NCBI RefSeq assembly: GCF_024586455.1 | Contig: NW_026089624.1 | Location: 10,383,341-10,447,340, forward strand | Origin: Bactrocera neohumeralis | Taxonomy: Eukaryota; Arthropoda; Insecta; Diptera; Tephritidae | Direction of reading: 5' to 3' | Length of the DNA: 64,000 nucleotides | Part shown: positions 55,690 through 64,000 of the stretch, piece by piece | Layout of the letters: each line of letters begins with the position of its first letter | Numbering within the stretch: the stretch's first letter is position 1 | Position numbers and translations under genes: made by a program | The notes under the pieces: generated by a model | Seen by the model: only the letters and a program-made list of their open reading frames with translations | Database searches by the model: none | What the model was told of the DNA's origin: nothing

Positions 55690-56480
55690 TTAGTCGACTT
55701 GTGCGTTAGAATCTGCTATCTTCATCGATTTTCCAGAGAGACATTTCATCGATTTGAAGTGAAGTTATTGCGTTTTAAGTGTCAGTATGTTTGTGTTATC
55801 GGTGCGAAAATGAGCTTGAACAAAGAGCCAACATTAGATATTGTTTTAAAATTGGTAAAACTTTTACCGAAACGTTTCAATTGATGAAACAAGCTTATGC
55901 CAATGATTGCCTATCCCGTAATAGAAAGCACGAGTGGTTTCAACGATTTCAAAGTGGTCGTGAGGACATAAATGACGATTAACATGTGGGCCAATCAAAT
56001 CCGTGATCACCGGAAATTCCAACGAAACTGTGCGTGAATTCAAAATCAGCCGAAATCATTATTGAAATTCATGGAAATGGAATTGAACATCTTCAAAACA
56101 TCGATTTATCGCATTTTGACCGAACATTTGGGCTTACGAAAGGTGTGTGCACGGTTTGTTCCGCACAAATTGCCTGACGACCAAAAATTGCTCAGAATTC
56201 AACATTCGATGGACGATTATTTGACCAAAAATCACATTTTAACCATTAACCACTCCCCGTATTCACCTGATGTGGCACGTGCGACTTCTCCTTTTCGGAA
56301 AATGCATTTGGCCATACATAAAAGGAAAGCGTTATGGCAGACGTAGAGGCCATTCAAAAAGGCTTGCACTGGCATACTGGCGGCCATACCGGCCAACGAG
56401 CTAAAAACTCGTTCGACATTCTTTTGGACCGTGCAAAAAGCTGTACTGAAGCAGAAGGAGACTATTTTGAATAAAATAAA
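55690..56480 (+). pseudogene. Mariner transposase relic (right arm copy)
   Basis: Reverse-complement copy of 27720-28580. It has the same internal deletion between the HKL and SPYSPD blocks, and an extra frameshift after SPYSPDVA, where the left copy reads DMAPCDF. The shared internal deletion shows the deletion predates the arm duplication. Confidence 0.85.
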
Positions 56481-56649
56481 TTGATTTTGCCGTAAAAACC
56501 GTTTGTTCTGTTTTTTTTAGTTAAAAGTTAAAAAAGTAAATTATTTGAGTGCAGTTAAACTACAAATAAAAACTACGATTTAACATTGTTTGTTCGTTAC
56601 TTTTGTCAATTTCATCAGTTTGATCAAACTTTCGTTAAACGCACAAGTA

Positions 56650-57550
56650 CAATACACTAGTGCCGACATTAAGAGGCGGCTGCGCTAAACATAATTTTCG
56701 ATGCGCTTATTGCGTAACAGTATCATATTCGCGATAGAGAACATCTTTATTAGTGCACCACCTCGCCGATTAACTCCCCAGTTCAATAACATTATGTTAG
56801 GTCGTAGGGCTGATCCAAATTTCGTGGAATCCACTTGGACATGTATTTGCCCTTTGAGTTACCCAAAAATTCCTAAAAGTGCATAACCTCATAGATAGAC
56901 GAAGCGTTTTAAAGTTACCACAAATTTGTTAAGTGTAGGTTCCCCAAAGATGTGTTTACCGAGATGTTTCAATCTCAGTCAGGCAAAAGCTAAACAATAG
57001 AGGGGAAAGTGACATGATGATTCCACCTGGCCTTCCTCCATACACCATTGGTAAACATTTACTCGTACTGGGTGTCTCTATTGGATAGTGTCCAGTCAGA
57101 ACACCCACATTAGCTGCGAGATTGACTTTGCTGAGTGCAAGTAGTTCGGAGGACCTCTTACGGTTCCCTTTGGTCAAAAAGGATCTTGCCTCTACCAACC
57201 TACTCTACCTCTTCTCCAACGGTTTCGCTGCGGCCACAAATATCTCGCAGGTGTGTGAACAGAGGAGGAACCGGAGAAGGTTCAGCGACGCAATGTTCTA
57301 AATTGTAAGGAATGGAATCGAAATAATGGAAAATTTTAGTGTGTCCCTGCACACAACACCTTGTATACCCAGCTTCCCTAAGTCTAATAATAGTTTTCGC
57401 TGCAATGCAGTTACCAGCTATGACTACAGATGCACGTTGTGCATTGTGTCCCATGATTGGCGTACCTATGAGGGGCGCTCTTTGAATACGTTCCAGCCGT
57501 TGAACTAGTATATTGGCTTAACTACGGTTTCAACAGAGCCAATTTTGAGA
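56650..57550 (-). pseudogene. LINE 3' tail relic (right arm copy)
   Basis: Mirror of 26700-27610, including the LLALSKVNLAANVGVLTGHYPIE segment on the minus strand. A few substitutions distinguish the copies (for example CGCAG versus CAGCG changes near 57230). Confidence 0.5.
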
Positions 57551-58125
57551 CTGTGATATAAGAGGTTGCCTCGTGCTAATTTTGGTTTGCTAAAACCGAA
57601 AATGATAGTAAAAATTTCCTAACATAGGACTTTTCGTGTTATAATCAAAAGGTGCAGGTGTCAAATCATTAGCGTTTACTAAAATAACAAAAATAGCTCT
57701 ATGTAATGTAAAATCTTTAGGTGATATTCCATAACTCACAAACTACAGCACAATATACTTGGTGAAAAGCCAAGTTTATGTAGAACATTTCCGTGATACT
57801 CAAACAAACTGAAAAGAAACTCCAAATATGGAAACAAAAGTCATCACATAAATATTTAATATTGGAGGTGGCGTAGCAACGGCCGCAAGGTATAAAAATT
57901 CAAAACAAATTTGAAGGAGATATATGTATGTTACAAATATTCAATTCATTTTGAGATTTTTTTGATTGTATTCTGTATATATGTATATATAACGCTTTCG
58001 ACAGACTACAGACCAATTGTTCACTTATTGAACTGACCCACATTAACTGATCCTACATCTGGTTCATCCCTAGCATTAAATGTAACGTTCACGGCGTTTA
58101 TAGTAAATATACATTATAATATATG

Positions 58126-58922
58126 AAGGCCATTGTCTACATATATAAAAATGAATCGCCAAAATGTATGTACGTTCATAACTCAATAACGCCTGGACCA
58201 ATTTGGCCAATTCTTTTTCTTAAATGTTCGCTGAAGTTCAAAGATGGTTTTAACGGCGAGAAAAATTCGAATAATTTCCGGAAAACCCCTAAAAACAACC
58301 TTTTTCTTTTCCCCATACAAACGTTACATTCATACATACATATATATGTACATATGTATATAAAAATGAATGTTTGTTTGTTAGTAACACTAAGAGAACG
58401 GTTGATGAAATTTTTAAAGGTTGTTTGTTGTGGATCGGGAAAGGTTTAGAAACAAATACCTTATACTTTTCATGAGGAGAAGTCGGAAAATTGGACAATT
58501 CCAAAAAATAACATTTTTCATACACTTTTTTTCAATTTTTGTTTGTTTTGTTTTTCAATATTTTAATTTGTAAATTATTTGAATCGTTCAATTGCGGTCA
58601 CTTGCTTTTTTATTACGGGTATCCAAGGAAAAATTATTGAAAATTATTCAGTGAAAACTTTATGTGTGTTTCAGACGAAGTGATCAATTACTGATTGAAA
58701 TTTGTTACGAAGCCGCGAAGAGGTCGCGCTAATATTTGTCGGCGTTCTTTTTGCCATCAACGTATGGCAGCCCAAAGAAAGCCAAGAAGTACTCTCAAAA
58801 TGCGATGACATACGTGCGGAATTATGGATCGCGGTCAATCAGCTAGCAATCGTAACGATATCACAGCACGACTTGTTAAACAATAGTTGCGATGTTTGAC
58901 GGTCTTTATCTTGAAGCAGCCA
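58126..58922 (+). mobile_element. Helitron 5' part (right arm copy, truncated)
   Basis: Begins near 58130 with TCTACATATATAAAAATGAATC and continues through the Rep N-terminal scrap (RRGRANICRR-equivalent region) to CTTGAAGCAGCC at 58922, where homology to the left-arm Helitron ends. Everything 3' of this point is missing here, so the arm boundary lies inside a Helitron that was present before the duplication. Confidence 0.78.
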
Positions 58923-59200
58923 TTGACTGAATATTGGTTGTCAGTAGTTTGAAATCTTTATTACGTACATTGGCGCTTAGCCCCACTTCTGGAAGAGTCC
59001 CATGCGTTGACAACGACAATTGCTGCCCCAGAGATTGCAACGACACGAGCTATTGTAGCAGCAGTCATTGGGCCTACTGTCGCAAGCACCGCCACGAGAT
59101 ATGCAGTCACGCCGGAAAACATGTATACGTGATGAGCGCCTAGATGGCAAAATAAAAAATATGTTTGTTTGCATTTGTTTACAATCATTTTTTTGTATCT
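58923..59200. other. Unidentified segment just outside the right arm
   Basis: A minus-strand frame (59174-58961) encodes a short hydrophobic stretch, VTAYLVAVLATVGPMTA and VVAISGAAIVVV, that could be one or two membrane helices. There is no recognisable family, no start context of note and no neighbours to support it, so I do not call a gene. The segment ends in a poly-A-like run at 59207-59225. Confidence 0.35.
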
Positions 59201-60014
59201 TGAAATCAAAAAAAAAAAGAAAAAAACGTTAACTTCGGCTGCACCGAAGCTAAAATGATTCCGACCATTCACTTTGTATGGTAGCTATACAGAATTTCAA
59301 TATATCAAAAACTGTCAAATACAAATTAAGGAAACCATAAATATGGCAAGTTTTGTAGCAGCCATCGTCACCTTTCAAGCTGACCTATTGAAGTATTTTA
59401 TTTTGTGTTCCTATCTTGTTCATTAGAATTATTGCACTCTTCGCGAAATGCATAAGTAAAGGACATAAGGAAAGAAGATATTTTGTATTCGACATTTACG
59501 AAATCAAGTGAACGTTATAGATCTCCGAGCATAATATGGAAGAATGGTCATAAAAGACCCCGAAACACTATAGGCGCAAAATTTCATTTCAAGTGCATAG
59601 AACTGGTTGGTTATCAAATGAAGTCTTATCTAGCAACGCAATGGATTTGATAAAAAAAAATTTCCACCCACCGACATCTATTGACAAAATACGAAAAAAA
59701 CTTTTTCGATCAATATCATTTAAGTTATTTACAACACAGATTGTTTTAATCAAAATATGTTCCACAATCCAACTTTTATACTCTTGCAACTTGTTGCTAC
59801 TGAGTATTAAGTTTTGCTCACCTACCGGTTCTACGTATCACCCAAAACTAATGGTGATTGATATATGATTACACATATACATATATATATATAGTAAACG
59901 ATCAGGGCGGCGAGCAAAGTTGAAATCCGTTTGACTGTCTGTCTGTCCGGCCGTCTGTACAAGCCCTGACTTGAGTAAAAATTAAGATATCTTGATGAAA
60001 CTTGGTAGGCGGGT
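59201..60014. repeat. Dispersed noncoding repeat, left piece
   Basis: ACTTCGGCTGCACCGAAGCT at about 59235 and GTCTGTCTGTCCGGCCGTCTGTAC at about 59938, then ATATCTTGATGAAACTTGG at 59988-60006, belong to the fly repeat also seen at 480-1340. The run stops at a TTCTTCTTCTTC tract, which is the 3' end of the LINE on the minus strand, and appears to resume after the LINE at about 62550 (AACTCAAATTTGGCACAGG). Confidence 0.5.
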
Positions 60015-62150
60015 TCCTTCTTCTTCTTCTTTACTGGCGTAGACACCGCTAACGCGATTATAGCCGAGTTAACAACAGCGCGCCAGTCGTTTCTTCTTTC
60101 CGCAATGTGGCGCCAATTGCAGATTCCAAGCAAAACCAGGCCCTTATCTACCTGGTCTCTCCAACATGGTAGAGGTTTACCTCTTGCTCTGCTTTTCCCG
60201 GCGGGTACTGCGTCGAATACTTTCAGAGCTGGAGTGTTTTCGTCCATTCGGACAACATGACCTTGCCAGCGTAGCCGCTGTCTTTTAATTCGCTGAACTA
60301 TGCCAATGTCGTCGTATATCGCATACAGCTCATCGTTCCATCGAATGCGATATTCGCCGCGGCCAACGCGCAAAGGACTATAAATCTTCCGCAAAACTTT
60401 TCTATCGAAAAATTGCAACGTCGACTCAACAGTTGTTGTCATCGTCCATGCTTCTGCACCATATAGCAGGACGGGAATAATGAGTGACTTATAGAGTTTG
60501 GTTGTTGTTTGTCGAGAGAGGACTTTACTTTTCAATTGCCTACTCAGTCCGAAGTAGCACCTGTTGGCAAGAGCAATCCTGCGTTGGATTTCCAGGCTGA
60601 CATTGTTGGTGGTGTTAATACTGGTTCCTAAATAGACGAAATTATCTACAACTTCAAAGTTATGACTGTCAACAGTGACGCTAGAGCCAAGTCGCGAGTG
60701 CGACGACTGTTTGTTTGATGACAGGAGATATTTCGTCTTGCCCTCGTTCACTGCCAGATCAATTTGCCTTGCTTCCTTATCCAGTCTGGAGAAAGCAGAA
60801 ATAACGGCGCGGGTGTTGAGGGCAATGATATCAGTATACTCGGCATACGCAAGCAGCTGTACCCTCTTATAGAAGATTGTACCTGATCGATTAAGTTCTG
60901 CAGCTCGAATTATTTTAACCAAGAGCAGATTGAAGAACTCGCACGAAAGGGAGTCGCCTTGTCTGAAACTTCGTTTGGTATCGACCGGGTCGGAGAGGTC
61001 CTTCCCGATCCTGACGGAGCTTTTGATGTTGCTCAACATCAGTTTGTACAGCTGTATTAGTTTTGCGGGGATACCAAATTCAGATCGGCATAAATCATCG
61101 CGGCATAAAGGCAGCTCCTTTTCGTGCTGTCGAAAGCAGCTTTGAAATCGACGAAGAAGTGGTGTGTGTCGATTCTCCTTTCACGGGTCTTTTCCAAAAT
61201 TGGCGCATTGTGAATATCTGGTCGGTTGTTGATTTTCCAGGTCTAAAGCCAATCTGATAAGGTCCAATCAGTTTGTTGACGGTGGGCTTAAATTTTTCAC
61301 ACAATACACTCGACAGAACCTTATACGCGATGTTTAGGAGACTTAATTGGGAAGGTAGTTGGCGAAGATTGTGGGGTCTCCCTTTTTGTGGATTGGGCAG
61401 AGCACACTTAAATTCCAATCGTTGGGCATGCTTTCGGCCAACCAAATTTTACAAAGAAGCTGATGCATGCTCCTTTTCAGTTCTTCGTCGCCGTGTTTGA
61501 ATAGCTCGGCCGGCAATCCATCGGCCCCCGGCGCTTTGTTGTTCTTCAGACGAGTAATTACTATTCGAACTTATTCATGGTTGGGCAATGGAATGTCTGC
61601 TCCATCGTCATCGATTGGGTAATCGGGTTCTCCCTCTCCTGGCGTTATACTTTCACTGCCATTCAGTAGGTTGAAGAAGTGTTTCCTCAATAATTTTAGT
61701 ATGCTCTGGGTATCGGTCACTAGATCACGCCGCCTTTTTTCGTAGAATTTTCCAGCATTACCTTTGTCGGACAGCTTGTCAAGCTCTTCACACTCACGCA
61801 TTTCGATATCTCTCTTTTTCTGTCTTCAAATGCGTCTCGCTTCCCTCTTAAACTCTCGGTATCTATCACATCCCGTACGTGTTATGGTCGATCGTAACGT
61901 TGCGAGGTTGGCAGCCAGTTTTCTCTTTGATATCGTGGCGGGGGCAGTTGTCATAGGTGTCCTCTTCCGTCGGGGAGTGGGCGCAAATCAGCGATATTTT
62001 GAAGAACTTCGCTCTGATGCGGATTGCGTTCCTTATATGGCTACTGTAGTAAATGACACAAGGACCTACTCGCCTCAGTCCTTGCCCTGTCTATCGCAAT
62101 TGAGGGACCGGACATTTCAGGTGCATGCCCTTAAATCGTAATCCTTAATT
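60015..62150 (-). pseudogene. LINE reverse transcriptase relic, RTE-like
   Basis: Minus-strand order: a KRRRDLVTDTQ...HFFNLLNGSES scrap (61740-61660), an RT N-terminal block, SLLNIAYKVLSSVLCEKFKPTVNKLIGPYQIGFRPGKSTTDQIF (61370-61220), and a long open stretch at 61039-60015 with VRIGKDLSDPVDTKRSFRQGDSLSC. The expected YADD box reads AYAEYTDIIA, so both catalytic aspartates are disturbed. Then come NFVYLGTSINTTNNVSLEIQRRI, LYKSLIIPVLLYGAEAWTM, FFDRKVLRKIY and LRWQGHVVRMDE. The 3' end is a (GAA)n-like tract. The endonuclease is not recognised. RTE affiliation is from memory of similar insect proteins and is tentative. Long but catalytically dead. Confidence 0.78.
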
Positions 62151-62689
62151 CGTTTGCCATGGTCGTCATCAAAAATCTTTCATCCGAGGCTGGTTGTTAT
62201 TTTTCATTGGGTGGTTCTTTTTAAGTGGCGGATCCCAATCTCAGCGCAGAACCCTGCGGAGGGGATGTTTCGCCTTCTCACTTTAGCTCGCCTTCAAACA
62301 GATGTTCTTCGGCTACCCAGAGGGAGTCGTGAGTTGCTTAAGCTATATGTTTATCTGACCACTCCCAAATGAGGGGCGATCACAGAACTTTCCTCACATG
62401 CGTGAACTTCTACACATGACTCGATTCTCCTTAGTACAAAAAGATTTCAAGCTTGTAGATGGGTGTAATCAGCTCACTGCCACGGCCACAAACCGCCATT
62501 AATCGAAAACATATAAAGTGCCATAACTAAGGACTACTTTATGATATAAAACTCAAATTTGGCACAGGGGAGCTTAGCCCCGGCCCCTAATAAATTTAAT
62601 GTACATATCTCCTAAACCAATTAGGTTAAAACCACCAAATTCGCCCAACACCAATTCTACGAGACCTCCTGATGATAGTGGAATGTAAT
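62151..62689. other. No gene recognised; probable repeat remainder
   Basis: Contains TTTGGCACAGGGGAGCTTAGCCCC and CACCAAATTCGCCC (62555-62650), probably part of the dispersed repeat interrupted by the LINE. No domain-bearing frame. Confidence 0.4.
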
Positions 62690-63060
62690 GGATGTAATAC
62701 AATGAGAACCTCGTTCACTCCCCATATAACGGTACTGTTCAAAACTACTAGCAGCGCGATAAATCAATAACTGAAATCGCTATAAACGTAAAAATTTGCC
62801 GCCGGGATGGTATGACAATGTTTTTAGGGGTCGGGGTAAAAATTGGGCAATGGGCGTGGCATTCTTTTTGTACATATTTCTATATAATGTTGTGAAAATA
62901 AGCGAAATCGGACAATAACCACGCCTACTTCCCATATAGCACAACTTTAAATTCCACTAGATTCGTTCAGTTTACAGTACACAAATCAAGAAGCAAATAC
63001 ATAATATAACGGAATAAAACTGTGCACGAATTATGTCTTTATTGTGTGCCACTTTATGAC
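62690..63060. repeat. Dispersed noncoding repeat, right piece
   Basis: Carries TATAACGGTACTGTTCAAAACTACTAGCAGCGC, GGGCGTGGCATTC, GCGAAATCGGAC, ACCACGCCTACTTCCC and TATAACGGAATAAAA in the same order and spacing as 520-735 and 43430-43640. Confidence 0.62.
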
Positions 63061-63347
63061 CGAAAATAGTTCAAATGTGAGAGTGTATTTTACTCATAAG
63101 AGTGTGTCTTTTTACCTAAAATAGATAAATTTGAGTGAGAACTTGGCCTCTATATGAGTTTTACACCTTAAAATGGTTTCGTCCATAGCTGAGGTATGCT
63201 CAGCCGCTCCAGGGTCAGCCTTGGGACCCACGAACCCTTAGCAAAAGAGAGACGAGTTTTATCCTCGTAAAGTTATATCCACACCCCCACTCCTTATGCG
63301 GACAGCCAGACCAGCGCGATGGAAATAAACGGGATTGATGAGTCAGG
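63061..63347. other. Transition into the satellite, no gene recognised
   Basis: A short stretch that changes from AT-rich to GC-rich at about 63190 (CAGCCGCTCCAGGGTCAGCC). It carries a partial match to the satellite (ATGGAAATAAACGGGATTGATGAGTCAGG) just before the first clear unit. Confidence 0.45.
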
Positions 63348-64000
63348 CGTTGACGCTTGATGAAGTCGGCACGGCGGTGATGAAAACGGGTGAAACTAAC
63401 GTGCCCGGCGTTGACGTTTGATGAAGTCGGCACGGCGGTGATGAAAACGGGTGAAACTAAGCGTGCCCGGCGTTGACGTTTGATGAAGTCGGCACGGCGG
63501 TGATGAAAACGGGTGAAACTAACGTGCCCGGCGTTGACGCTTGTTAAAGCTGGTACGGCGATGTAGACGGCGTTGATGAAAACGGGTGAAACTAGCGTGC
63601 CCGGCGTTGACGCTTGATGAAGTCGGCACGGCGGTGATGAAAACGGGTGAAACTAACGTGCCCGGCGTTGACGCTTGTTAAAGCTGGTACGGCGATGTAG
63701 ACGGCGTTGATGAAAACGGGTGAAACTAGCGTGCCCGGCGTTGACGCTTGATGAAGTCGGCACGGCGGTGATGAAAACGGGTGAAACTAACGTGCCCGGC
63801 GTTGACGCTTGTTAAAGCTGGTACGGCGATGTAGACGGCGTTGATGAAAACGGGTGAAACTAACGTGCCCGGCGTTGACGTTTGATGAAGTCGGCACGGC
63901 GGTGATGAAAACGGGTGAAACTAAGCGTGCCCGGCGTTGACGTTTGATGAAGTCGGCACGGCGGTGATGAAAACGGGTGAAACTAAGCGTGCCCGGCGTT
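63348..64000. repeat. GC-rich satellite with two unit types (61/62 bp and 73 bp)
   Basis: CGTTGACG starts units at 63348, 63409, 63471, 63532, 63605, 63666, 63739, 63800, 63873, 63935 and 63997. Spacings are 61, 62, 61, 73, 61, 73, 61, 73, 62 and 62. Short A units contain TTGATGAAGTCGGCACGGCG. Longer B units contain TTGTTAAAGCTGGTACGGCG followed by an extra ATGTAGACGGCGT. Between 63532 and 63873 they alternate B-A-B-A-B, a 134-bp dimeric higher-order repeat. Unit lengths are not multiples of three, so open frames here are incidental. The array runs off the window. Confidence 0.95.

Larger units (their letters stand above)
50482..58922. repeat. Right arm of the giant inverted duplication
   Basis: Reverse-complement copy of 25377-38955, shorter mainly because it lacks the 5-kb I-clade LINE. 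It also lacks the left blocks at 28731-29085 and 36613-36898. It has extra segments: about 230 bp at 52810-53040, 50 bp near 54940-54995, about 260 bp near 54390-54655, an 83-bp LINE segment near 51570-51650, and about 40 bp near 58850-58890. Its first 387 bp are the P-element right end. Confidence 0.9.

Noticed and set aside
63215..63433. Minus-strand 72-codon frame in the satellite
   Set aside because: Satellite unit lengths (61, 62, 73 bp) shift phase every unit, so no repeat-encoded protein can be maintained.
63348..64000. CRISPR-like repeat array
   Set aside because: Units are contiguous with no unique spacers between identical repeats, and the context is a eukaryotic genome.

Overview
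The window is a transposon graveyard from an animal genome, almost certainly an insect and probably a higher (brachyceran) fly, possibly a tephritid. The organism call is an inference. It rests on AT-rich DNA full of ACATACATATGTATG-type microsatellites, on P-superfamily (THAP) transposons, insect-type Helitrons, mariners, I-, Jockey- and RTE-like LINEs, a CsRn1-clade LTR element, and a dispersed repeat carrying the GGGCGTGG...CCACGCC motif pair that I associate with flies. I see no convincing host protein-coding gene, rRNA, tRNA or CRISPR array. Nearly every long reading frame belongs to a mobile element or its relic.

Layout. 1-3045: noncoding DNA with a small tandem duplication and a dispersed repeat. 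3046-7939: an almost complete Ty3/gypsy element of CsRn1 type on the minus strand, with intact pol, frameshifted gag, a tRNA-Trp primer site, and LTRs that differ at only a few positions. 7940-17340: MITEs, a 194-bp hairpin, a decayed P-type transposase with THAP exon (11186-12931), a mariner relic and a long-TIR element. 17340-22290: a decayed Helitron interrupted by a 3.1-kb TIR transposon (18864-21979) whose transposase family I recognise only as 'uncharacterized' and hAT-like; it is broken by two stops and one frameshift. 22290-26117: a mariner scrap, a relic of another uncharacterized element-associated family, and a second, minus-strand Helitron with a recognisable 3' terminus.

25377-58922 is the major architecture: a very large inverted duplication. 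The left arm (25377-38955) reappears in reverse complement as the right arm (50482-58922). Both arms carry the same nested relics in the same order: Helitron end, LINE tail, mariner, hAT, a TTAA-flanked TIR element inside another TIR element, the 3' half of a Jockey-like LINE, and a P-element end. They differ by discrete insertions and deletions. The clearest is a 5-kb I-clade LINE (30447-35482) present only in the left arm, with a 12-bp target duplication and the unoccupied site preserved in the right arm. The middle holds a LINE ORF1 that runs into a 100-N gap (40059-40158), a second and smaller palindrome (40159-43533), a mariner relic, and a full-length 3.9-kb P-superfamily transposon (46998-50868) with 21-bp TIRs and an 8-bp target duplication, inserted into the Jockey-like LINE. 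Because the gap lies between the arms, a mis-joined pair of haplotypes is a serious alternative to a genuine inverted duplication.

58923-64000: a dispersed noncoding repeat apparently split by a degenerate LINE (about 60015-62150, minus), then a GC-rich satellite (63348 to the window end) built from alternating 61/62-bp and 73-bp units. Genes here do not cooperate as a pathway. The informative content is the nesting order of the insertions and the recent structural history.
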